Positions 33,806 through 45,307 of a DNA stretch of 64,000 bases are shown one piece after another (positions within the stretch are counted from its first letter, which is position 1; each line of letters starts with the position of its first letter). The notes beneath the pieces are model-generated. The model searched no databases and was not told the DNA's origin. It saw nothing but the letters and a program-made list of their open reading frames with translations. The position numbers were made by a program, and so were the translations under genes. This stretch comes from Climacium dendroides (lineage: Eukaryota; Streptophyta; Bryopsida; Hypnales; Climaciaceae), in the NCBI GenBank assembly GCA_950106755.1, contig OX467092.1, forward strand, positions 7,440,001 through 7,504,000, given 5' to 3'.

Positions 33806-35102
33806 CTACTTCTTGCCCCCACTCTTCTTCAACCCAGCTCCACCGAAAGTACCCTTTCCAGCCGCCTTGGCCTTCAGTTCCTTCAAAGCCTGGATTGAAC
33901 AAGACAGAAAAAAAATTCAAAATTCACGCTGTAAAACAAAATCGCCGCTGATTAAAAAAAAGAATTATTCTTAACAAGTTTTGAAACCTGAACTTAACTG
34001 AAAATGTTGTCCAGATGAGATATTCCGTTCACATAGAAAAATAACAAGACAAAGTCAAAGCTAAAAGAAATTAAAGCAGAGAGATTATGAAGAACGCAGG
34101 TTCTGGAGTCTAATAATAGTTAATGTGGTGTCCCGACACTAAAACTTGACGCAGTTAAGCAGAGATTCAAATCACACTCCAGTTCTCACCTTCTCCTCTT
34201 CTTTCTTCTTCTGAAGGTTGGCAAGGTCCGTCTGTATCCATAAACGTACATAGTAATGTCAGTGTTACTGAAATCCGCGATCAATATTACTAAGCAATAG
34301 CAGACGGAAGCATACACTCCATGACTCTTAGTTGGCTCTTACAGGCAGCTTGAAAAATGGTTACAATCTGGTATAGAGTGATTTCATCACGACCTACATT
34401 ACAAACAGATGACACGAAATTGTACCTCATCATACTCTTTATCCTTGCCCTTCGGAGCCTTCAAGGGCTTAAGCTTTCCACCTGCATCAAGATGACGTTA
34501 ATCCATGAGAAATTCTTACTAATTACTCTATAAAGAATAAAAATAAAAAAGAAGCTCCCGCGATCCATGAACCCTAATACCACAGTTTGTGCAGATATGC
34601 AGACCAAGCAATTCAAACTGGAGCGCAACAAAATCTTCCGCTGCCACTAATTTCCTTCCAAGAACAAAGCACTTGTCGTATACTAGGGTTTCCACACCGC
34701 GAAGCACACATTCAATGAGCAACGCCAGTCATAACCCTAATATTCTCGAGAGAAAGTAGTTCGCAGAATCACAAAACTCGGACACAAGATACTTCAAAGC
34801 AAATCCTCAACTGAAAAAAGTACAACACATTGAAGAACGACAGAAATTCTATTTAAGCCATTCCTTCAGCACCGCAGAATTGCGACGATACTCCAAGTCA
34901 AATTACAAAATGAACTTGAAAATTCTTCACAAACAAAAGAATAACCTAACGATCCTCGCGATGCGAAGTCATCAGTCACAAATCCTGACAAGCCTCGAGA
35001 AGCCGACAGACATTCATGATCCAAAAACCTCCTACTCTGGACCTTGAAATTTTGTTCAGAGAATTGCGTGTTGCAGCAAATTTTACCTTGCTTTCCCGAC
35101 AT
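33806..35102 (-). CDS. TMA7: Translation machinery-associated protein 7 (TMA7/CCDC72)
   Basis: Four minus-strand exons, 35102-35087, 34481-34426, 34231-34190 and 33889-33806, with GT-AG introns and consistent phases, give 65 residues: [51 protein letters not shown]…GGAGLKKSGGKK. This is the full length and order of eukaryotic TMA7, a small, highly basic ribosome-associated protein that co-purifies with ribosomes and affects translation. The start was chosen because MSGKQGGK is the conserved N-terminus; the first exon codes for only about five residues. No disabling changes were found. It is the clearest housekeeping gene in the window and shows that the region is euchromatic at least locally. 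Introns 1-3 are about 605, 194 and 300 bp. Confidence 0.95.
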
Positions 35103-35320
35103 GGTTGCGAAAACGGGGATGATGCTGCTAGCGGAGTCGCAAGCACGGGATGAGTACACAGGCAACCTCAGAACTGGAAGAGACAGTAACAACAGAGGGA
35201 TTTTAGGTCTAAAGACGCCGTAAAAAGAACGCAACTAACGAGATTGCTTGAATAGTATGGAAGCGCTACCAACAGTCGATTCTGAGTGCGCTTCGAGCCG
35301 CCCCTACCCAGTAGGCCGGG

Positions 35321-35780
35321 ATTGACCCCCTTACTGCCCCCCGTGTTTTACCCCAAAGGAGTAAACACTGGAATTTTTTATTTGTCACACATGATAAAAT
35401 TTTGCAAATTCTGAATTCATATTTGCAATTCAAGGCCCCAAATTAGACCCAAATTATTAAGGAGAGGTGAAGAAATACAAAATTTTCAAGGCACAAAATA
35501 GGGGATAATTTTACATTTACCCTTGGTTGGGGCAATAAGGGGGTCAATCCTCCTTAGCCCCTTAATACCCTATGTTTTTCCCTTGGAGAAAACACTGAAA
35601 TTTTTCATTTGTCATCCATGATAAAATTTTGCAAATTCTGGATTTATATTTGCGGTAAGAGACCCCAAATAGTGAAGAGAGGTAAAGAAATACAAAATTT
35701 CTACTGTACAAAATAGAAGCAATTTTTACATTTATCCTTGCCTAGGCACATAAAGGGGTCAATCCTCCTTGGCCTACACA
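35321..35780 (+). repeat. Two tandem copies of a ~227-bp unit
   Basis: GTAAACACTGGAATTTTTTA…CATGATAAAATTTTGCAAATTCTG (35359 onward) recurs near 35588. Both copies are flanked by a GGGTCAATCC-type motif (35320s reverse, 35560s, 35760s). It may be a duplicated solo terminal repeat. It lies immediately upstream of TMA7. Confidence 0.65.
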
Positions 35781-35889
35781 CTTACTTTTATTTTTACTTT
35801 TGTTGGCCTTCAACTCAATATTTGGATGAATGCAAGAAGGAAAAACTCCAATGTTTTTTCTAGTGTAAATTAACTCCTAAAAGCTACGG

Positions 35890-36445
35890 TGCAAATTTCT
35901 CGACAATGAACAAATTGAAATTTTTGGTTCTTTTTCATTATTCTTGGACGAAAGTCATCCTAATTTGTAGAGATATTTTATCAAGTTGTTGTCCTATTTA
36001 ATGGTTGGATTTGGTGTTAATAAAATAGATATTTCTCTAAAATTAAAAATACAGAGGAATGCTAAATGGTTGACCAAGTTAAAATTGCAATGATTGTAGT
36101 TCAAAATGAGATTTGCAAAATGAGGACAAAGATTTTAAGAACACAAAATTCTTATAAAATCACTATATTAAGAGAACTTCATTTCAAATGGATTCCAACA
36201 AATTTTACTCAAAAGCTTGTAATTGACTTTAGAAGGAATTATAAATTTAAAAAAAAAATATTTATAATAAAACATATTGGTGATAGCATTGAGAATTCTA
36301 ATTATACGGATGGAATCTAAAACTCAAAATCTACAATTTTTATTTGTATATGAATTCCAAAATATTCTTCCAAAGAATACTTTATAATGGATTTTTTCAA
36401 ATTGTCAATTCTCAATAAGACTCTGGACATTTAGGGATTAAGGGC
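35890..36445 (+). repeat. Dispersed repeat, direct copy at about 48500-49050
   Basis: Both copies share, in order, GAAAGTCATCCTAATTT, TTTAATGGTTGGATTTGGTG (TCTAATGG… in the second), GTTCAAAA…TTTGCAAAA.TGAGG, AAGAACACAAAA, TTGGTGATAGCATTG and a closing TTAATCCCTAAATGTCC-like terminus (reverse). Neither has an ORF. Divergence is moderate. Confidence 0.7.
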
Positions 36446-36660
36446 TCATTTGTACTAGGTCCCACCTGTAATTATTAGAGATTACAAGACACTGTTGTCA
36501 AGACATCCTGATGTCTAAAGGCACGTCTAGACATCCTATAACATTTGGAAAAAAGGATTTTTACTTGAAGTAAATTCGCCTCGTCCGCAGAGATTGTCCA
36601 CCCCAACCACGAACGTCAGCCTATACATCTACCAGATTGGGCAGTTGAAATTTGACAAAC

Positions 36661-36960
36661 AATGTGGCATCCGCCAAATCCAACGGCCGCAATGGGGTGA
36701 ATTCTTTTGCGTTTGCATAGCGAACAGCCTGGATTTAGTAAACAATATGGTATTTGTTGAATTCGACGGCCACAACAAGGCGGACTGTTCCACATTTGCT
36801 TATACGGACGGCTTGGATTCGGTAGACGATATGGCATCTGCCGAATCCGCTGGCCACAATGGGGTGGACCGTTCCGCATATGTTGTTGCTCGACGTCCAC
36901 TTCGACAAACGGTGTGGATTTGGTGAACTATTTGTCATCTGCCAAATTAGACGGGCTGGA
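36661..36960 (+). repeat. ~84-bp tandem repeat, three or more copies
   Basis: The block (A/G)AT(A/G)TGGCATCTGCCGAATCC…GGCCACAATGGGGTGGA… starts at 36661, 36744 and 36828 (period 83-84 bp), with a weaker fourth copy near 36911. The array is GC-richer than its surroundings and open over 110 codons on the + strand (…VEFDGHNKADCSTFAYTDG…). That openness may only reflect the repeat. Confidence 0.7.
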
Positions 36961-38625
36961 TTTGGCAAACGAGTTGTTGTCCGCCGGATTATACATGTAA
37001 ATCCTCAAACGTATATTTGTCAACTACTTCTACAACTCTATATAGTATACTCAACCACTAATATGAATGTTGGAAGTGTTCATCCAGCATGGGCCAATTG
37101 TAAGTAACGGAGAAGCAATTGATGATGTGAGCCAAACCACTATGATAATCTTCACTTTTCTTGCAAAGTTGGTCCAAGTATTGATGGAAAACATTTTCGA
37201 AATCATTGTGTATGAACATGCTCATTCCATTTGTTTCCCGTTATAATTTGTAGTAGGCCTTTGTCATGCATTGCTAGTTAATCCTTTGAGCTATTTTACC
37301 AACTATATATTCCTCCAATACACATGATAAATTTGGAATGACTTATACATTCACATCTCTTGTATACAAATATGAAATACTTAGATCCACCCACCACCTC
37401 TTTATCAAAGTTTTTGCCATCTCACTTGCAGATGTGAACGTGTATAAGGATTTCATTGGTTCAATAGCTACGGTAGTCATGCCCTAATCACAAATTCTAA
37501 TATAAATACATGACTCGTCTTCAAAAAAGTGAAATATGATGTTATCAAGAGAAATATCATTGTGTAGATGTTCATCATTGTATGTGCAATAACGCCCATG
37601 CAAGCTTCATACGCTTCTTCCTAAATCAATAGAGTTGATAAGCTTTAATCACATCTTTTCCCATTGAATTGGAATATTACAACTACACATATATATGGTT
37701 TGGATAATCGTAATCCAAGTTCAACATACATCGTAGTGTTCCACCATTCCACCAATATGAATACCCTTCATTTGTTATTGTATAAACTGCAACAAACCAT
37801 ATAACCCTTGGATGTAGAATCTTCACTGCCATTGACTCGTTCTGATGTTCTAATTTTACAAGGCAAGGCTTTGTACAGTGGTGGTTGGATATCTTGGTCA
37901 CAAATTTCCAAAATTTAGCTATCTTAGCAAATCCTTCAATTCGGACCCTCCGAATCATTACATATCCACCCTTCATGATTTTATCATCTTGTAAAATCAC
38001 TTGTGCTATGTCCGGAAGTGCTAGAGTAAACCCGCTATTAGCCGTATACTTCCAATCACCACACATTAAACTTGCAAATGACCAAACAAGAACTGCACAC
38101 ATTGGAACTTTGTAAACGGCACATTGGGAACACCAAGTTACAAATGAAATTGCAACGAAACTTGGATGAAGAATTGAAGATTGGACGATTTCAAGAATTG
38201 ATGGAGTATGGTGTGAAACGATACAATGGTCTAGAGAAGGCAATCTTTGACATTTTGCAATGGGGAGTTTAAGGTGAGATGCTACAAAAAACAATCTGCA
38301 TTCATTGTATAAATTATTTTCTTAATGTGCAATTTCGGTTAAGAGTTTCCATGATTTTGTAAATAAACTAATAAATGTGTGGGTTATTTATCACAAAGAA
38401 AGGAGCTATGGGCTATTGAGGCTGTTGGGAGCTATTCAGCTGTTGGGAGCTTCAAAAAGTGTTGGAAGCTGCACCAAGAAACAAGGTAATTTAAATACAA
38501 TATTACAATATTTCATTGTTGTTTAATCTTCCCATTTTTGCTCAATATCCTAAATCCTATATGAACTATTGAACCCTACATCAGTTAGTCTAGACTACTG
38601 AAGCAAAAATTGCTTGGATATCTAG
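36961..38625. other. Intergenic; one long minus-strand frame of unknown meaning
   Basis: A stop-free minus frame of about 200 codons spans 37683-38294, but it shows no start context, splice sites or recognisable domain. On the + strand, 38072-38272 reads like a short charged peptide (LQMKLQRNLDEELKIGRFQE) that could belong to the transposase remnant to its right. Confidence 0.35.
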
Positions 38626-38931
38626 ATGAGAGCTTCTGGAATTGCAATCCTTCTAAGGAGTAGGTGTAGATCCGTAATCACAAAATCCCAACCTACAAAA
38701 CCCAAAAGCAAGAACATTAAAAGAGGTCAATGGAAGGAAGTAGATATGCATTTGGCACTTTCAACTGTTGTATCTAAAACCATATCCATAAGACAAGCAA
38801 GGGAGTTCTATGGAATACCACCCTCTAGCATATAAGACTGGAAAAATGAAAAGGCAAAATCTAATAGAATAGGACACCAAACCTACTTGACAGAGGTAGA
38901 GGTGTGGCTTTGGTACAACGGTGCTAGAGTG
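38626..38931 (+). pseudogene. psq-type helix-turn-helix transposase remnant
   Basis: ATG 38626 opens a basic region, then GQWKEVDMHLALSTVV, ISIRQAREFYGIPPSSI, a TAA at 38833, then in the same frame DWKNEKAKSN…TYLTEVEVWLW up to TGA near 38932. The pattern W-x-x-x-D-M-x-x-A-L…S-I-R-x-A…Y-G-I-P-x-x-[ST]-[IL] is that of psq/CENP-B type HTH domains at the N-terminus of pogo-like and related transposases. Only the DNA-binding head is present; no DDE core was found nearby. Confidence 0.6.
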
Positions 38932-40072
38932 TGAGCGGGGAGCAATAAGCGTTGAGCAATGAGCAATTAGATTTGAGCGCTCACTATGAGGAATTTTACT
39001 AAAAATAGACATGTCAGAGTAATAAATAGGGTTGTCAAATCTAAATATAGAAATGTCAGAAACCAAAAATAAAAAAATAAATCCAAGAAATTACAATTTT
39101 TTTAATTGAAAATAATGAATTTTACATTCAAATATTGCATGAATGGGCATAAATGAAGACTAGCATTTCCCACAAGTAGATGATTTTGCAACCAGTAGTA
39201 GATTTGATGAATGAATGAGTTTCATTTATGTCATCCATTCATCATCCATCCTCCCAAAATTTTCTTTACATATTTGTAATATGTCTTAAAAAAATGAATT
39301 TTTTTCCTTGTAAAAATAATAATTTACAATTTTTTTGAAGTTTGCATTGTTGACTTTAAAACTTTGTTAACTAATCTAAGGTTGGTTGTGTTTTTTGTAA
39401 CTAAGGTAGAAGCACCCATAACCGTCAAAATAAGGGGTTTGGGATATATTGTTGATTAATAGACATCCAAAAATTATTGAATTGCACTTAGAAGAGAAAA
39501 AGAATTTCAATGCATTTTTTTAATTTATTTTTTGGACATTGTGAGAATAAGTTCTGAATTTTTAAAAGAACCGATTGTACATTGACTTAAAACCACCATT
39601 TACGTCAAATTTTTAGATGAGGTACATTCCTGCAATTACATCTTTCTACTCCCCAAGATTTTCCAAGATTTAAGGAAGTGATGGTTATAGGTACAGTAAC
39701 AATTATGGGTGAGGCTACTTTAAGAAACTCTTTGAAGGTTCATTTAGAGATATGTAAGAATCAGTTGTATAATGTTGTTTCATTATAATAAATTCTCCTT
39801 AGAATGTAGTAGCACTTTCAAGATTCATTTGTAGAATTGTAACATTTCTTCCTGCAATGTTTTTTTGGCTAAATTTAGCCTTTTTATGTATTTTTGTTAT
39901 GTTTATGGTTTTACAAATCATTTCAGTTGTCCGTAAGTTGCTACAAACTATTTCCACCTTAAACTAATTAGGATTTAGCATACGTGTCAACTACTTCAAT
40001 GGGCCATTCTATATCCACTTCTAAACAAAAGTAGTTTTTCAACCTAGTACTACAAGATGAATATACAACATC
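38932..40072. other. AT-rich intergenic
   Basis: No gene or structured repeat was recognised. Just right of the psq remnant there is a short phrase with GAGCAATAAGCGTTGAGCAATGAGCAATTAG (recurring GAGCAAT). Confidence 0.45.
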
Positions 40073-43000
40073 TTATAGATTGCTACCTACAAGAAATAGC
40101 TTCACCTCATCAAAGCTCAAACTTGGTGCATGTATGTACTTATTGTCCTCAGAATTTGCCTTGCAAATGAACCTAAAGACATAATACAAATGCTTGCAGT
40201 TTACCCAAGATTTTCTACTACCAAGTGCAGCTATACTCATGGTGATGAAGTCTTCGTAGGTATAAGCAGAAAAGTCTGAAATTGTGACTTGATAGACCTT
40301 CTGGTTGGGAAAGATGCCGGATAGTAGAGTTATTACTCTACAATAGCTAGGATATGGAATAACAACTATGGATTGAACAACAGCTTTTAGGTTTCGTGCT
40401 ATCTTCCATTTGTTGTGGTGGTCAATTGTCGGTGCATTAGGATTACGTCGTATGGTCCTAACTAATCGCTTTGTCGGGTGCATATCACCATCAGATGATT
40501 GCAAATTGCTATTTGGCTGTTCTGAGTGAAGGAAAGATACACCTCCATCTGTACTCTCTTCATTAAAGAGATGGAGCATTGCTTCGTCTAGCTCCTTAGT
40601 TTGCAAATGAAATCTTGCTTCCTCCAAAGAAAGGATCTCTGATTTGGTGAGATGTGTTTCACATGCAATAGGCCACACATTTGGCAAAGGAGGCCAGTCG
40701 TGAACTCATTTGACCTTAGAGCCTCCTGCACAACGCATAAGGTCATCTGCACAAAACCAAAAATCAAAATTGATGATGGCCTTGGTTCCATATTCTATCA
40801 TGCGGCCGTTGTAGGTAGGTACTGTTGTTCCACTCTTATTTGACTTGTTTATCTTGGCCCTACATTTCTTCTTCATCCCAACTTGAACTCCATGACAAGT
40901 CTTTCCTTTCTTTTTGCATCTAGCAATGTGCCACAAAGCAGGGTTGCAGCTTGTTTCAAGTACCTTGATAGCATGGGGACATAGTGTGCTTGGTTGTCCT
41001 TCCTCTATCAACATTGGTGTCGGCGTTGGCATTGATGCGCCTGGTTCAGTGCGCGCTTTAGTTGACCGAGTCTGAACTTTGGGTGCAGAAAAGTTCATTG
41101 TATCATGGCGGTGAGAATCATTATCTGACCTAGGTGGTAGGTTTAGTTTGCGTTTTGAAGAACCAAATACTTCTTCCCCTTCCAAGTGGGGAACTCTTGT
41201 GGTGAATAGACAGGCATTTGGTAGTTCAGCAATAGCCTCAGCAAAGTTTGTTGGATTTCTGGTTTATTTTGCAGCTCGTAGGCGAAGTTCATCTAAGTGG
41301 GGACCAGTTCCAGGTACATACCCTTGGAGGTATACCCAATAATTAGTTGATTGTTGTATAGCCCACATCATGTCATCAATAGTGGCAATGTACAAGCATG
41401 TTCCCCTCTTCTCAAACATTTGCAACCATTTGTTGTGAACTGTCTTAGCCAAGTTGCATGAAGGCATTTCGGCTAGTTCTTCTAAGTTCAAGTTTTGTAC
41501 CAATAACAATATTTAAAATAACAATATAAGACTCCCTTGATTCTAAAAGTGTCATTTAAGTACTAAGAATTTTATATGTTCAAATTCAATATGTAAGAAT
41601 TCAGTAGATGTGAATGAAAACAATTAAATAGAAACCATATATACATTTAGGACAAAAAAACAACTATTCCACGAATAGAAGTTGAACAATTAAGTAGAAA
41701 AATTGAAATGGAAAGAAGCATGTATCTTACCAACTCTAAGAATCCACTCCACTGTCGATATCGGAAGTGCTAGAAACTCAACCAATCATCCAATTGTCGA
41801 AGAGAATCCTCTGATGCAGCCCTTGAAGAAAGCCACGAGCCCTTAATTCCAAGGTATCTTTCTTCTGCTTCCGCCATTGTCTTTGTATCCTTGTATTGTT
41901 TGCAAAGCTTCTTGTGAGTCTTTTGGAATTCAAGTTGAATGAGTTTTTCTGTATGTCTGTTTAGTGAAGTTGTCCAATGAAGTAGACAAGAGCGCTCTCG
42001 ATCTTGCATGGGCTCTTGCTTGTTGCCACTTCTATATACCATCCGAACAGCATGTTAGTTTGCCATCGCATTGTCAGCCATAAAACCCTTGAACTATGGA
42101 GAAGAAATCCCATAACGCGCCATGACTGAGTTAAGGGATCTCCACATCTGTTCTTGGCTCACAACATCCTCGCTCATCATGTCACAAACACAAATAGTTT
42201 GAACCCGACAGAATTCAGGGTCATATACGTGGGCAGCCATTGATGTCCATCCTTTCACCCTCTTTACATGATTAAATATGCACCAAGAATTTTGCAAGTC
42301 TCCCCCCGGTTGCATTTGCCTTACCAAATCCACTCTACTTCTCAAGCCTTCCTCAGACATCTTAAAAAGGTAAATCTTATCTTTACCTTGGCCTGGAAAT
42401 ACACTATCTTGAATAAATGAATAAGTACTCTTCATTTTCAATGAGATAATGTTGTCAATGGGTCCCCCACTTGCACTATGACAGAAATTAGAGATGGTAT
42501 TCTGAATACTCGGGAAATTGAGTATTTGAAATTTATCCATGACTGCCTCAAGTGCCTCTCCACGAAGTGGCTTTCAGTCACCTTGTAGTCCCTCCTCTCC
42601 GAGCTCCTCTCCAAACAATTCAGATGCAAGGAATTCCTTGCTAGCAGTAAATCATATGGCCGAATTTGTTGCTGTAGGCGTTCTTGATACCTCTTCACCA
42701 ATCAAGGATGTTGTTCGATCAACAGAATCACGACAAATGCCTCTACCCACAGAATGATCATGAATTCCAACGTGGATACAAGCTCTGGGAAGGCCTAAAG
42801 AGTTCAAGACCCTATACATGCGACAAGGGTATGAAGCTTTGCAGAAAGGAACTTCTTTGCATATTCGACATATAAGAGTGGACTTTGATGGAGACTGCTC
42901 TTTTACAAGGAAGACGCTAGGTGACGACCCCTCCCATTTTGTCTCGTTTTTGCTGCCACTTTGGCGTAGTCTAGGGCAGGCTTGTTCTTGCAAACTAGGT

Positions 43001-43881
43001 GGTCCACACACAAGGAGTAGCAGAACTTTAGGCCAAAGTCGTTTACGATGTTTGTAGTGTATGTGTATCCAATTATGGCCATCAAATTTACAATCCATGC
43101 CTTCTAGTTGCCGACCTACAGAAGATGAGGAAGTTGAATTGGGTTGACTTCCAAAAGGAGATGTCGAAGAAAGAAGAGGAGGTAATTCCAAAAGAATGTC
43201 TCCATTGAATGATTGAAGAAGATGTTGTACAGATTCACAACGAAGTGTACTGAGGTTTAAGAACTTCAATTCATTTCGTGTGTGCGGACGACTTTGCATA
43301 TCTTTAAGGCATTCTAAGACGCTTATAAATTTGGATGACCTTTGCTAAATTGAAGGATGCAACATGCTATCATATTGAATGTTGTCCATACTTTGAATAG
43401 TGTCTGTACACTTTTCGGATATGCTAGGTAGCTTGCGACTTGCATCAATGAAAATAGTAGCATCATTGTCAGAAGACTCTGTAAGATCAATATGGCTATG
43501 ACTCGAAGATTCTACTTTCACACGAGTTTCCCAAGACATTTGAATAGTAGAAGTAGCAAATCCAGGTGTGAGTATTTCAGTTGACATCGATCTAGTGAAC
43601 CTAGGAGTGCCAAAAGCATGATACTTACTTGGAGAAAGCCTCCAGCCATCTTCGGAGTCTATTTTGATTTTGAATAGTATGACTATAGATGTGACTTGAA
43701 GTCCTTGAGAATCAAATAGCTCTTCTTCCACCCATAGAGACGACAACTCTAAATTGAAGCGTACATTGATAATCAAAGCAGATACCCATGCACTACCGCC
43801 ATCGCTACAAGGAAAAGAAATTGGAATGTTGGATTCGTCACCACGAACAAGTGCCATGTCCATATTGGAATGTGTATACAA
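40073..43881 (-). pseudogene. Decayed MULE-like transposase gene
   Basis: Reading the minus strand, 43881-41735 is one frame with scattered stops (after …LHPSI near 43348; TGA near 42663 and 42584; TAG near 42092; TAA near 42046; TAG at 41770). 41487-40073 is a second block in one frame after a GT-AG intron (TTG|GTAAGA…CTTAG|). The product has an acidic N-terminus; a Cys/His region (CRICKEVPFCKASYPCRMYRV, then ACIHVGIHDH) like GCM/FLYWCH-type zinc modules; MULE-like core phrases (SMAAHVYDPEFCRVQTICVCD, FKGFMADNAMAN); a conserved-looking DRERSCLLHWTTSLNRHTEKL; and a SF-stop-HFRYRQW site where the stop probably replaces Trp. The tail is Cys/Lys-rich. From memory it resembles multicopy hypothetical proteins of mosses and other non-seed plants. 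Catalytic Asp/Glu assignments are uncertain. Confidence 0.55.
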
Positions 43882-44314
43882 TCTACAAATTCCTGTAGAC
43901 TGTCATTGCTTACATAGAACTATTGGTAGGATCCCAAAAGTTTTTAGCGAGAATAGGTAAAAGACAAAGAGATAGTGGACATGGATTTGACCTTTTTTAT
44001 GTAGGATTTTGGTAATTTGGAATTTGAAAATTGAATTGAAGGCTCCATATTTAAAGATTTAATGCACGGCCAACAATTGAATTTTTAAAATTTAGTTACC
44101 AGTACCCGATCTTTGGAATAATGAATTGTACATAGCGCCACTTTCACATTGAAGGGTGATTAGAAGGACCCAAATGGAGGCCTCTTCCAATGTAGTGGTG
44201 GTATATTCAAATGTGAGAGTGATTATGAAGGCATGAAGTAGTTGAGCGAAGAACGGATGATCTTATTGACAGTTTATATCCTGGTCAGTAGATGTTTTAT
44301 TTGGAGAAGTTATA

Positions 44315-44713
44315 ATGAATTGGATGAGAATACATTCATTAGACTTGAAGAGTGCTATATATCGGAGAGATTGCAGTATTGCTAATGAGAAAGTTGAGTT
44401 TGCTTTCTTGGATTTTTTGGTTGGAGGGATACTAAAGGGTTCTCATAGAAAGAGACGTAAGGCAGGACTTCGCTTCTCTAGCAAGAATCAGCTAGAAAGA
44501 TCGAAGATGTTTAGGCACTTACAGAAATCCAATGGTGGTGAGATTAGTAGCATTATTCGAACCTTGTCGTATGAGGATGATGGGATTGAACATGCACCTT
44601 TTGAACACAAGCTTAGTTTGACACAAAATAGTGAAGGAATGGTCAAATGGATATTGCCAAGCTTGACACTGTTGATGAAACTGAAGTGGACGTATGCCAA
44701 CCGAGTATGCTAG
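44315..44713 (+). CDS. Unrecognised ORF divergent from the MULE-like gene
   Basis: 132 codons run from ATG 44315. The segment contains KGSHRKRRKAGLRFSSKNQLERSKMF-like basic helix content (basic 44430-44510) and then HLQKSNGGEISSIIRTLSYEDDG. A second short frame, 44694-44918, follows with PNFISCISRRQFQRYIARKK. It starts about 430 bp from the divergent MULE-like gene, so they may share a promoter region. No family was recognised. It is probably part of the same decayed element, and may be coding or a relic. Confidence 0.35.
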   Translation: MNWMRIHSLDLKSAIYRRDCSIANEKVEFAFLDFLVGGILKGSHRKRRKAGLRFSSKNQLERSKMFRHLQKSNGGEISSIIRTLSYEDDGIEHAPFEHKLSLTQNSEGMVKWILPSLTLLMKLKWTYANRVC

Positions 44714-45307
44714 AGAAGAACATGTCCCTAGTGATCAGCGTAGAGTTGGTAAGTTTATGTATTCATTGGTAGGATTGGAGCCATTAGACTGTGAGGAATT
44801 GATTGTATATGTTGAATATTTTTTGTTAGAGGTGAATTTGACACCAAACTTCATTTCGTGTATATCAAGAAGACAATTTCAACGGTATATAGCACGCAAA
44901 AAATGGAGCATTTTTTAATGTTCTACGGCCTAAAAACTAATTTAGCATCTTGGAATCTTCTCTAAAATCTTCAGAATTGGCTGATTTTTCAGCCAAATCT
45001 TGCCCAAATATTTTTAGAAGACTTTGCTAATTTTTGTAAAATTCCTTGTAACTTCAAAAAATCTAGAAAAAATTGGGGTTACTTTTGAGGTTATAATCTA
45101 TGTGCTCCAAAAATTTGGACCAGAAATCTATGAAATCGCAGATTTTATTAGAAAGATTTTCTTGGCCTAAATCTACCAATCTCTTCCGTATTTATTTTTT
45201 TATTTTTTTGAATTCAAAGAACTACCCCATGGGCTGATCTTCGGCTTGCTTTGATGTAGTTCTCTTCCTTCTCCATTGCTGTGTTTTGGCTTAGGGTTGC
45301 TTTCGCA

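Noticed and set aside
37683..38294. Stop-free minus-strand frame of about 200 codons
   Set aside because: No start context, splice sites or recognisable motif; composition looks like chance in a low-stop frame.
42539..43057. Plus-strand frames in the MULE-like region
   Set aside because: They are opposite-strand shadows of the minus-strand coding frame, which has consistent protein motifs.
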